Made by a program: the position numbers and the translations under genes. This document shows, piece after piece, positions 23,251 through 34,900 of a DNA stretch of 40,436 nt (positions within the stretch are counted from its first letter, which is position 1; the number at the start of each line of letters is the position of its first letter). The notes beneath the pieces are model-generated. The model ran no database searches. It was not told the DNA's origin and saw nothing but the letters and a program-made list of their open reading frames with translations. This stretch comes from Chromera velia. Lineage: Eukaryota; Sar; Chromeraceae. Location of the stretch: NCBI GenBank assembly GCA_018398765.1, contig JAHBMJ010000779.1:1-40436 (forward strand), read 5' to 3'.

Positions 23251-23822
23251 GGTCTAGAATTGCTATCACAACACCCTATGAAGGGGCGTTGTCGGCTTTG
23301 CGTATATATAGCGCCTCGGGGGGGGGGGTATCGGTCTTTTGCCGACGGCTATATACAATGCCCCTACAGGGGTGTAAGAGGTCGTAGACCCAACGTAGGG
23401 GGGCGTTGGAAGAGCGTTTTCTATGTAGGGTGATGCACGAGCGTTCAAAAGCCCTTTTATTCAGACATATATGCTGATAAAGACCTTCTTCCACAACAAA
23501 CAAGAATGAATGAATCATGTTTGATTTTGATCCATAACAACTAGATTTTGCATGATACATTAAAGGGCGTAGGCTGATGTAAATTGGCTAGATTCGGCTG
23601 GATCTGACTAGCATAATATGATTATTTATGAGTTTAGCTCAATTTTTTGTTAATGAAGGGGTGTAGCCTGTCTAAAACCTTATATATTCAACACAACACC
23701 CTAGGGGCGTTGCCCCTATGGCAAAATGCCTTTATATACAACGCTCTTAAGGCGTAGCCCCTAGGCACGTCTCTATATACTATGCTACCCCCCCCCGATA
23801 TCTAGACCCCTTTCGATAATTA
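23241..23822. repeat. Fold-back element with inverted ends
   Basis: The left end reads TAATTATAGGGGTCTAGA (23241-23258). The right end, reverse-complemented, reads TAATTATCGAAAGGGG then TCTAGA (23801-23822). Inside are G and C runs in opposite order, and two same-sense blocks of the form ACACCCTA..GGGGCGTTG. It resembles a MITE or fold-back transposon of about 580 bp without coding capacity. Confidence 0.55.
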
Positions 23823-25181
23823 TTATATATACCTGTAACCGGTTATTATATTTAGCACTGCAAGCGACATGTTACAGTCTCTGAATTGTTATAATTCATA
23901 AAAGCTCATGGACTATATAACAGATCATAGGATAGAAGCAGATATAATTCTAAACATAAAATAAATATAACAAAAAAAAAAAGGTTTCAATACTTGACGT
24001 AGATTAATCGTTTATTATACCAGATATTGATTATTTTAATACGTAAAAATATGATAAGATTAGATCCGATAAATTAAATTTTAATAAACTTCATCACACT
24101 TTAAAGATAGTCAATCTATCGATATCTAGCAATCCATATAGTGGGCAATTAGTTGCGAACATGTTATTATATGCAAAATTGCCTAGAAAATTACTAAAGC
24201 GTGCATGCATTTTTACGATGCAACTTTGAAATGCATATTCCTCGCAATACGCCGCAAGCTGTGTTCGTGGCAACTTGATGCTCATCAAGTTGCCAAGCTG
24301 CAAGTGCCCGCTTCCGATGACAGACGCGGATTGCAAGCCAAAGCTGTGAAAACACATCCGATCATTTAGACCGGCTCGCACCAAGTGCAGAGAATCAATG
24401 AAGAATGGAGTGACTGCATGCGTTCATACAAACAGACAGACTGCACGCCACTCCCTTCAGTGCACTTGCTTGCCAAGAGAAAAAGGCAGGTCAAGGAGGA
24501 GGGGGCCTCAACTCATTCGTTTAAACAACACAAGAACGGGTGGTCAAAATAGGTAGGTAGACGGAAATATGTACACTCTTCTGCTGTCTGCATGGAGTGC
24601 ATTGTCGTGACGCAATCATCATGCACAAACACACAGATCGACGAACATGACGGTGAGCACATGCATGCACATTCATTCTGAAGGAACCACCGGCACGAAC
24701 TGGTCAGCCAGTCCATCAATCAAAATGATTAAACAACGACCCATCAGTCAGGAAAGGTCACCAAGCAAGCAAGCAAGCAAAAAAACAGATCAGATGAAAC
24801 CAGAGAGACTCCATCCATCAATCCATCCATCCGTCCAACCATGCATGAAATGAAAGCCGGGGTGGGCGGACCGCCAATGGGCACATGCAACAATTGACAC
24901 ACGCAGACACGGACTGCAGTCGGGCCCGGTGCTGACACTTCACGACTGCACATCGAGATTGTTCTTCGAGAGAGGGAGTGAAAAGTTCAGTTGAGAGGAA
25001 AGGACCGGAATAGATGCCGCTCTCTTTGAGTCTCGTTCATTGAAACGATTGAAAACTCTCAAACGTCTCCGACACGCAGGCACACAGGCATATATACGTG
25101 CATCCGAATTGACCAGATAAACGTGCAACGGAAAAAACGAAGGGAGGGCAGAACTCTTCCTCCCCTCCCCCCCCTTCCATT
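23823..25181. other. AT-rich intergenic region with a near-perfect palindrome
   Basis: 23823-24120 is very AT-rich. At 24268-24295 a palindrome has arms TGGCAACTTGATG and CATCAAGTTGCCA around CT. A minus-strand frame of 96 residues covers 24094-24384 and includes the palindrome, but it resembles nothing I know. AAGC and CATC short repeats occur at about 24764-24835. No gene is supported. Confidence 0.5.
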
Positions 25182-25967
25182 TTACTCTGTCTTGACTTGT
25201 AACGTTTCCTCTCCTACGACTCTTTGTGCGCTTGCCTGTTGCTCAGGCGTTAGTGAGGGGTACACCGTTTCCGCATACCACTTGCACATCTTACATCTCG
25301 GTTCTCCCTCCTTTGCTCTCTCGACCATAGCTTGGAATCCTGGGGAGAGTTCCGAGAGGGACAGCTTTTTCCATGCCATGTATTCTTCGTATTCTTCATC
25401 ATTCCCCATCAGCCTGACGAGGAGGGCCTCCAGCTTCTGCCAGTCCCCTCCGATCTCGGGGCCGTTGTAGAAGATTGCTGCCTTCGGGTGCGGGAGGAAG
25501 TCTTCAACTAGGTTGGGGGGACCGTTGGTGACAGGAAGACACCCTGCAGGCATCATGCAATGAAGAGAAGAGAGGGATGAGAACTTAGGAAAAGAAAGAA
25601 AGAGAGGGNNGGGGGGGGGGGAACTGAAAGAAATCTCTGGCAGCGGGGAAGTGGAATGGAAAGACGTGCACGCAGAGAGACACAGGGCTAGACAGAGAGA
25701 GAGAAGCAGGCCGGCACCAGGAGACACGCAGAGAATGAGACGCAAACAAAGAGTGAGGAGGGTGGTGGTGGAAGAGATTAAGGTCGGCCTACATTTCTTA
25801 GCAGAAAACAACGGAGAGAGTCAGGCGCCAGCTAAGGCATCGACGTGACTTCACACAATGGAGGGGTTGAGATCTGAGTCGATACACAAGGAACGCATCT
25901 GTCTGTCTCTGTCTGTCTGTCTCTGTCTGTCTCTGTCTGTCTCTGTCTGTCTGTCTGTCTGTCTGTC

Positions 25968-26002
<35 letters not shown>

Positions 26003-26232
26003 TCTGTCTGTCTGTCTCTCTGTCTGTCTGTCTATCTCTGTCTGTCTGTCTGTCTGTCTGTCTCTGTCTGTCTGTCTGTCTCTGTCTGTCTCTGTCTGTC
26101 TGTCTGTCTGTCTGTCTCTGTCTGTCTGTCTCTCTGTCTGTCTGTCTGTCTGTCTGTCTCTGTCTGTCTCTGTCTGTCTCTGTCTGTCTGTCTCTGTCTG
26201 TCTCTGTCTGTCTCTGTCTGTCTCTGTCTGTC

Positions 26233-26265
<33 letters not shown>

Positions 26266-27331
26266 GTCTCTCTCTGTCTGTCTCTGTCTGTCTCTGTCTG
26301 TCTCTGTCTGTCTCTGTCTGTCTCTGTCTGTCTCTGTCTGTCTGTCTGTCTGTCTCTGTCTGTCTGTCTGTCTGTCTCTGTCTGTGGAGCTTTGATTTGC
26401 GGGTCGGGAAGAGAAACTGGAGCGGCAAATCTCGTCCCTGAGCAAATTACTGCAGAAAAAAACCAGGAGGAGCAGCGTAACTCTTAACGTCACTCCTGCA
26501 TTCTTTCTTCGACTGTATGAATGACTGACCAGCTGCGAGTCCATCCAGAGTTTTCTCTGTGAAGTAATCCAAGGTGACACTGTTTTCTGCAGTGAAACAG
26601 AACTTGTAGGTCGAAAAGAGGGGACCCTTGTCTTTGATTCGGGCGGAACTTCCCATGTTGTTGTAGCAGCTCCCGTACGAATCTACCTGGACCTTTCCAG
26701 AGTCCATCAACGACCTGATGACTCTTTCCCTTCCCCCTTGACTTGCGCACTTTCGCTGAAGCCAGACCATTGCATTCTTCTTCTCAGAGACGGGAACAGG
26801 CGGCTCTTGGAGTACCGCCAGGTAGTTCAGAGCGCCCTCTTCTGCAGTTTGTCCGTCCGGACCGGGCCAATGGGTGGGATAGTACTGCATTGGCACCTCC
26901 GAGTCGAGAAAATAGGTCATGCGCACATCGAATGCAGCGAGAAAATCCTTGTCAGATAGAATTTTATAGTTGCCCTCACCCTCCATTGAGTAGACACCTG
27001 TGCGTTGCCAAGGTGCATGGGTGTTGGGGGGGCGTTTTCCTCCAGTAGGCGCGTGGTACATGAGCACATGGCCCTGGTTTTGCGTGCCACTGTCCCCCCT
27101 GACCCACTCACAGTCGATGTCGCACATGGGAACGACACTCCGAAAGTCCCTTCCCAACATGTCGCTGGTCATTGTTAGCACCTTCACACTCTTGAGCGGA
27201 GGAGGGGCAGACCGGGCCAAGAGATTTTCGCGCTGACATCGATCGTCTTCGCAAGATTCGGTGGCGGGTTGTGCTTCTGTTGCTTCGGGCAACACCATGC
27301 ACAAGAGGGCGGGAAGGGCAGAGAATCTCAT
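25182..27331 (-). CDS. GT10 alpha-1,3-fucosyltransferase, two exons
   Basis: Transfers fucose from GDP-fucose to a glycan, normally in the Golgi lumen. Exons are 27331-26530 and 25543-25182. The intron is GT-AG (GTCAGT donor, CTGCAG acceptor) and the phase joins to give 387 residues, within the usual family range. The N-terminus (hydrophobic residues 5-15, then small residues to about 20) could be a signal peptide or short anchor. Family motifs in order: FDVRMTY then DSEVP (134-146), VDSYGSC (216-222), [10 protein letters not shown] (242-251), [13 protein letters not shown] (256-268, crossing the splice) and [15 protein letters not shown]. The last block is the GDP-fucose binding signature of this family. 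A C-terminal CKMC pair recalls the CxxC seen in core alpha-1,3-fucosyltransferases of plants and invertebrates. Acceptor specificity cannot be told from sequence. Confidence 0.92.
25899..26395. repeat. About 500-bp CTGT/CTCTGT array in the GT10 intron
   Basis: Tandem CTGT units, often phased as CTGTCTCTGT, fill half of the 986-bp intron. Long Ser/Leu/Cys or Asp/Arg/Gln/Thr frames across it are repeat artefacts. Two N bases at 25609-25610 beside a G run, also in this intron, mark an unresolved base call. Confidence 0.95.
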
Positions 27332-27871
27332 TGTTTTTGTGTGCTTGAATCAGTAGCAGTCTGGTCTTTCCTTCACACAAAGAGCCTTCTCCTGCCTTTG
27401 GGGAGGGCTGCAGGGTTGCGTCACTCCCTATGCAGGTTGCAGAGTTGCTTTTGTGTGCTCACTATATATAGCTGCATTCAGGTCAGGCAACAGCATGTAC
27501 GCCCGCGAGCTAACTGACGCACGCGTGCGTGCAATCCCGGAAAAATGACCCCGCGGCCGGGCGGCCCCGGAAAGCGCAAAAGTTCTGCATGCATGCACGT
27601 TCTTCGCTTGAGATCATTCCATGCATGCACTGCAGGAGAAATTCCAGTGAGACTCGATCCACGTACTGATCAACTGCCCCTTGAGAGAAACTGTGCGAAG
27701 CAGCTGTGGGGACACAATTCTCACCAGAAAGGCTGAAGAGCAAGGCTCAGTATACCAGATCGTTCACGTCCTTCTGATTGACCGTCGATTGGGAAACCGA
27801 GTTAAGAGCAATTCAAGGAAACCCAAGTGACAAACCTGCTGGGCAGGACAGGTTTCTTTCAGACCGGCAGG
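27332..27871. promoter_or_regulatory. Divergent promoter between GT10 and SPEF1-like genes
   Basis: The 540 bp between the two start codons hold TGCATGCATGCA at 27586-27597 and TGCATGCA at 27622-27629, near the midpoint. A palindromic TATA-like CTATATATAG lies at about 27463-27472, some 135 bp upstream of the GT10 ATG. GC-rich CGCGGCCGGGCGGCC lies between. A bidirectional control region is inferred from layout. Confidence 0.45.
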
Positions 27872-28923
27872 ATGCTGCTTGACTTCGATCTTTCTGAAAA
27901 AGAACTGAGAGAGGTGTATGCCTGGGTTGATGGGCTCCCTCTCTCTAGACCCAAAAGAAACATCGGAAAAGACTTCAGTGATGCACGTGAGCAAAAGCAC
28001 CTCTCCACTTTCCTGACCTCAAGTTTGACACTGCACGCGTACACACTTCGTTGTTTCTCTGCTTCGTATTTGCAGTCATGTTTGCAGAGGTTGTACGTCA
28101 CTTCTTTCCAAACCTGGTTGACATCCACAACTACAGGTGGGTCCCAAGAATGCTGACAGTAGAACTTATCCTGTATCTGCAACTGCTGGTCTCCGCGTGT
28201 CTGTCCCTCTTTCCCTCTTTCCCATTTTAGATGCTTGTAAGCTTCTCTCTTCTCTCTTGTCATTTGCAGGTCTGCCTGTTCTCAGGCAACGAAGAGGTCC
28301 AACTGGAAAACTCTCTCTGGTCAGTCGCTTCTCTGTTGATCTGCTGTGATCATGCGAAAGTCCTCCTCTTTCTAGACCTGGGAACAACATCAAGGTCAGA
28401 CACTTCTTGACGAAAATGTGTTGGAGGACCTACTCGACTTTCATGCGCATCCTCGATTCTCCATACCCCAAATTCAAAGGCAATCTGGATACCCTATGAG
28501 AAAGCTGCTTGTACATCTCTTCTGTCTTCCGACACCCAGCGTCATCAGACTCGGAGCAGATTTAATTGTTTGATCCCTCAATTCGATCCCCCTCCGAATT
28601 TCGCCGTATGCAGAGAGGGTCCTCCGGAGACTCGGCCTTCCCCTGAAAGACGCTGACATCGAACTTCTTGCTTCAGCGTCGCCACTGGCAGTGGAAAAAC
28701 TTCTTCACGCATTCCGATTGCAGGTGCGCGTTCAAGCTCGAAATGCGGGAAAAAAAGAAAAGTATCAAATTTGATCGATCAACTAGGTGGTTCTCTCTCC
28801 GCATCACCCCGCCCACTTCTCCGTCACTCCTGACGTAACGCATCAGGATTCGTACCTGCCCCAGAGAGAGGGAGAAAGAGAGAGAGAGTGAGCAAGAGAG
28901 TGCGCGATTGTGTGTGTGTGTGC

Positions 28924-28954
<31 letters not shown>

Positions 28955-31900
28955 CAGATTCCTCAGTGCCTGGACTTCTTTGGAGGTGTCGGGCGCACTC
29001 GCAAAGCCAAGGGGGGTGTCGGCACTCCGGACCTCCTTGTGCCAAGTCAGTCGGTCTCGTGTGTGCTCCCTCCTCTTTGTGCATTCAAGCACGACTGTAC
29101 CGATGTAAGGGGAACGATCTAACAGGGCTGCAGACAGAAAAGACGGCCCACTTCACTAGGGCCACACAAAGAGATAATGGTTTTACTCCAATTTTGTTTC
29201 TGTCGTCTCTTGTCTTTGTGTGCATGACTGCTTCTGTGCTCCTCATGCATTTGACTTCTTTTTTTCTTCCTTTTTTCTTTTCTTGCTGAGCCAAAAGAAT
29301 CTGATTTCGTCTTGATCGATCGAATCTCTCCCTGCCGGCCTGTTGAGTGCAGCCGTGGATGCCTCCATTCCTCAGTCCTCCCAAACCGCACCACAGGGAC
29401 ACTTCACACAACCGCCACCTCACATGACATCCCTCTGCACTGCCCCGCCATACGTAAGTCAAAGTCGAGCACGTCCAAGAAAGGAACCTTAGAGGAGTGT
29501 CTGCTTCCCCGAATTGAATTTGAAAAGGGGACCACAGTGAAGCCAGACAGTGCTCTTTTCAGAAGCCGATCTGCAGTCCAGCTTCGCTCATCCCCACGTG
29601 TATCCGAGAGCCCCGCCTGACGTCCTCTAGAATGAGTTTTTCTTTCCGGCCTACTGAGGCCGTCTGGCTCCAGTTTGTTTTTTTTTGTTCCACGGCCTCA
29701 AGTGTTCAAGTTCCTCTCTTCCGTCCTCTGGCTCTGATATTGTTTTCGGGTGCGCAGGTGGAGGTCGGCAGTGAACAGGACCGTGTCGGCACAGAGGAGC
29801 TCGTGTTCGTTCCCCAGGTAGGTGAGCAGACTGCATGGCTGGTGGCTTGTTGACTGATTGATTGACTGACTGACTGACTGACTGACTTACTGAGTGGCCG
29901 CCATTGGAGGAAATAAGGGGAGTCTGTGCACTAGCTCTTCTTGAGTAACGTCGGTCGGGTTCTTTGCTAGTAACTACAGCAGCTCTCGCTGTTTGTTTGA
30001 TCCCTTGAAGATTGATTGTTGGTTGCTTGAAAGGGGGGGGGTCAAGTGTCGATCTTCTGATCTTTGCGTGTCTCTCTCGAACGCGACCCGACTTCCACGA
30101 GTGCGTGCGTCAATGATCCCTTTGGCTAAAAATTCTATTTCGCCTGCGTGTCTTCTGTCTGCCTTTGCCTTTTCCTCTTTGAGCTGGTTGTCATACCGTG
30201 CTTATGAGCATCGCGCAGCGCGTCCGCCGATCTTGCATTTCTCTCACCAAGCAAGCTGAAACGTGATCCCATGCATGCACAGGTGGACTTTTCCCCTTGA
30301 AAACACAAAAACAAAACTCCATGTTCCTTCCAATGGAGAATTCTCCCTCCCCTCTCGCATGCATGCAGAAGCACGAACGAGGCACCTCGATCTCTCCCAT
30401 GCAAGGCCGCCCGTCCCAGTTCGCGGCAGAGGGCGGAAAGAGTCGGCCGGGGTACAGACACACGGTGGCACATGGGGGGACAGGGGGGGGAAGGAAAGGC
30501 AAATCTGTCCACATGGTTGCCGTGGACCCTCTCAGTCGAGGTCGTGGTCAGAGTGTGCGATCAGTTGTGCAGATCGATGAACAGGGACAGCCAGTGGTTG
30601 TCTGGAACACCCACGACGACGCGGAAGTTTCAGATGACGAAGACGAAGAGATCGTTCAGCAGGCTCTGCGCAGACAGACTGCTGCTGCTGCAGGCACAGC
30701 CACCCACACTGCCAATAGCAGTGCAGCTCTCCGAAAAGCACGACAGTCCTCCCCTGCTGCAATGCATGCGATGATGCAAGATGCCACACGACAGTCCGCA
30801 GTCTACTCGACGAAGGAGGACTCTGTCATCGCTGCACAGGTCCAGCAGCAGCACCAGCAGAAACAGACCCGACAGTCACACCACCAAGCCTCAGGATCTT
30901 TCCAGGCCTCCAGGAAGACCAGACAGAGCGCTCCTGCGAATGTGGTTGGTCCCGCAGGTGGCCGTGTGGGAGTGACGGTGGAGGAGGCAGATGAGGAGTC
31001 CGAGGAGTGCAATGAGGAGATGAGGGGCGAGACGGAAGACCTCGAGTCCCACGCTGTTGCCACCCTCAGCAAGACCATGTCCCTACCTGCACTGGCAGAC
31101 CTTCCATATCAACAGGGCCAATACGGTCAGTCAACGAAAGACAAAAGAAATATAACGCTTCCTGCCAGATCGAGCTTTTCGTTGTCCGCTTGCTTGCTTG
31201 ACCCGGACGGAAGCTTTCGTTGAGGCTGAAATGCGATTACGGATGTAGCTCGGACTTTTCGCTTTTCTTTCATTCGCTTCTTTGATTCTTTCTTGACCCC
31301 TCTCTCTATACAATATCAATCAATTGACGGCGGTGACTTCACTTTTCTGGTTGTGCCTGGCCCCTGGCTCCTTCTTCTTTCTTGCAGGTGGTGGCGATGA
31401 AACGGCACTTCAGGTCGGTCTGCATTGGCGATACTCCTCTCCTTCCTTCCTTCCCTCTGAGATAGTGACAGCACGGGAATGCATACAGATGCACAAAGAG
31501 AGGCAGCGATCTGCATCGGTCGTCGGCTCAGAACTTGTGTGTGTCTGTTTTTTCATCTCTAGACGGACCTTCATGTCTCCATTGCTCTTCAGCGGGCAAG
31601 AAGTCGTCTCGCTTTCTCTTTCTGCAGACAGGCTGTCTTGTCCCCTCTTCATCCAACGCAGTTGTGAGCAGGTCCCTTGAGTTAATTTGGAGAGACCCAA
31701 CTGAAACCATTCAATTTTCGTGCCTGTCTGCCCGCCTACCTGCCCGCCTGCATGCCTGCATCTGCCTGCTTGCCGGCTTGCCCTCCCGCCTGCTGTTGAC
31801 TTGACGACCCCCCCTTGTCAATGGATCGCGTTCATCCTCTGAAATAGTCTAGAGAGCTCCTGCGCTTTTGCGTCTCACTTTCCTTCCGTCTGTTTGTCAG

Positions 31901-34900
31901 CTGTTCATTCCGCTGTGTACCTTGCCACCCACGGGCGCACCCTGGCCACCGAAGAAAAAACATGTTCCTTTATTTATCATTCTTGCATTACTTGTTCCAT
32001 ACAGGCAGTATGTTATCTCCCCGACGATCCGGCTGTCTTCTTGCAGACACACCCCGGCCAGCCCCCGGCCCTCCAGCCCCAGTCCGCCCTCGAGTGTTCC
32101 GCTCTCATCGCAGCCCAGCGCGACCTCCTCGCACACTCGCACATCCAGATTCTGCAGAGAGACAGGCAGTTGATGGACCAATTCCTTGAAGAGAAGGACA
32201 GAACCATCGCCGCACTGCTGAAGAAACTCCAGAAAACAAGGACTGCTCTACAGGAAATACAGCAGGAGAAAGGCACGACCCAAGCTCAAACTGAAGACAA
32301 AGACAAGAGACGAATCTCAACCGCCCAACCGAAAGGAGTGCCCACCAAAAGACACACCATGGCGGTCACATCATCAGGTCGACGTACCTCCTCATCCTCT
32401 GTGCAGATCAAGCCGAGAGTTTCCATCGCCCCCCCGAAACCGACAGCAATCACCCCGAAAGAAATTCGCCGACTCACCATCGAAGCCACCCGAAGCGAGT
32501 GTGAGTACGAGAAAATGGTGGAGGCACTCCAGAAAGCCGAGTCTGCCCTCCAGCAGCGAGAGGCCGACACCGTGGAGAGACAGAAGATTATTGAGGATCT
32601 CGAGAAGGAGGCTGCCGAGCTACGTCAAAAGCTGGCCGAGCTAGAGGAGTCCTCCAAGGCCGCCGTCGAGGCCGCCTTGGCTGCCGGGAAGAAGGCAGAG
32701 GAGGAGGCAGAGAAGGAAGCTGCGGCTTCTCTTCAAACCACCAAACGCAGACTCTCTCAAGTTGAGGGAACTCTCAAGGTAAGTGCGCACGGCAAGTATG
32801 GTCCATATTGTTTTTTTCCTCCATGAAAGGTACTCGCTTTTTGAAAGGTCCGCAAGTTTCGTGTGGCTTCCAAAGTTGCCCCCCGCGAGTCTTGAATCTT
32901 TGCATGCTCTGCCCCCCCTTCTTCAGCACAATTTGCCTTTTTTCTCTCTCTTCATGAGCAATTTGCGAATGTTGCTGTGCGACACAATTGACTGGGGTGC
33001 CTCACAAAGTGAATCAAAACAAAAAAGTTTCTGCGACCCTCAATGCAGGAGGAAAACGAAAAAAAAGAAAAAAGAAAGTTTCTGCGACCCCTAATGCAGG
33101 AGGAAAAAGCAAAAAAAATAAAAAAGAAAGTTTCTGCGACCCTGAATGCAGGAGGAAAAAGCTCAGGTGACGAAACTGAAGGAACAACTGCAGAAAGCGA
33201 CAGCAGACGCCGAGGCCGCAGCAGAGAAAGCCGCCAAGGCAGAGGCCGAGTTGCAGAAGGTTCAACATCAACTCCAGGTCGCTCAGAAAAAACTGAAAGA
33301 GGCGCAGAGTGCAGGGGAGGAGGAGACAGCAAAGCTGAGGGACGAGGTCGAAAGCCTTCAGAAGAAAGCGGAGGCAGTGACCGAAAAGGAGAAGGAGATC
33401 ACCCGATTGACCGAACAGATTGAGGACCTCAAGAAGAAGGCCTCAAGCGCCGAGCCGGGTCCTCCATCCGCAGACACTTCTAGCAGTGAGGAGGTTGCGA
33501 CGTTGACTGCTCAGCTGAAAGCAAAGGAGGCAGAGTGTGAGGGGTTGAAGAAAGAGATCGAGGAACTCAAGAAGCAGGGAGACGCGGCCGAGGGAGGGGA
33601 AGCGAAGGGCTCTGCCGTGTTGGAGAAGAAGCTGGAAATGAAAGAGAATCAGGTGAAGAAGCAGTTGGAGAAACTGAAAGAGAAGACAGAAGAGATCACC
33701 CAATTGAAGCAGAAAATCGAACATCTCGAGTCAAATCAGAGCCCCAATTCCCCCCCCCAGGCTCCCTCAGAGGATCTATCCCCCAAAATCAAACAATTGG
33801 AGGAAGAGAGAGACACCCTCAAGAAAGAACTAGATGAGGCCAAAGAGAAGCTCAGCAGCAACACCGCTGCAGCTCCGAACGACGATCTGAGTGCGAAGGT
33901 AAAGCAATTGGAGGAGGAGAGGGATGCATTGAAGAAAGAACTTGAGGAAACAAAAACAAAACTCGAAGAAGCACACAAAGAACTGGAACAGGCAAAGGCA
34001 TCATCAGGAGGAGGAGGGGACACAGGTGTTCTCGAAAAGAAGCTCGAGATCAAGGAAAATCAGGTCAGCTGGTAAAGAAGAAAAAATTCAAACATAAGCA
34101 TTTTTGCTTGCAAAAACCCCTGCAGCGAAAAGTTGGAAATTAGAAGAAAGAATTCCGTAAGAGGGGTTCCTGTGGAGACTGGAGGTGTTTTGTGCAATTT
34201 GATTTGGTTGAGTTTCGCTTGTCCTGTTGCTGGAAGACGGGACGTTTGGGAAAGAAAATGACAGCATGCGTCCATCCTGAATATCAAGGGTTCCGATGGG
34301 CACTTTCTCTCCTTCCACTGCCCACACACCGCATTTTCCTCTTTCCTTCTTTCCTGCGTTAATGCCTGTGTATGCCCGTCCGTGCCCTCATTAATGTTTC
34401 TGCGCGATATTCTTCTGTGCATCCCAGGTGAAGAAGCAGATGGAGATGCTCAAGACAAAGACAGAGGAGATCACCCAACTGAAGCAGTCGCTCGCCGATG
34501 CCGAAGGAAAGGCGGGAAGTGGAGGGGGAGGGGAGGAACTGACTAAATGGAAAGAGGAGGCCGAGGCAAAAGCAAAGGAGGTTGACAGTCTCAAAGCGCA
34601 ACTCGAGGAAGCAAAGAAGTCTGAGGGGGAAGGGGGGGAGGGGGGGGGCAGCACGGCAGTTCTGGAGAAAAAACTGGAGATCAAAGAGAATCAGGTGAAG
34701 AAACAGATGGATCTCCTGAAAAACAAAACAGAGGAGATTGCAAATCTGAAGAAAGAACTAGAGGGCGCGAAGTCGTCAGGAGGCGGGCCCTCGGAGGGCG
34801 GGGGGGAGATGAAAGAAGAGCTAGAAAAGAAAACAAAAGAGATAGAGGATTTGAAGTCCGAACTTCAGAAGGCGAAGGAGGGGGGTGGCGGCGCCGCAGG

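Noticed and set aside
24094-24384. 96-residue minus-strand frame
   Set aside because: No family resemblance, spans a palindrome, and no splice or start context supports it.
20013-24757. CGACCCATCAGTCAG occurring at about 20020 and 24738
   Set aside because: The shared block is about 15 bp and flanked by unrelated short repeats; too short to call an element.
25832-26580. Frames of about 200 residues made of Asp-Arg-Gln-Thr or Leu-Ser-Val-Cys repeats
   Set aside because: Artefacts of the CTGT array; the array lies inside a well-supported GT10 intron.
31903-32046. Extra exon between 31.9 and 32.0 kb in the SPEF1-like gene
   Set aside because: The frame is open, but no good donor exists there and direct splicing from 31413 to 32047 keeps phase with a strong CTTCTTGCAG acceptor.
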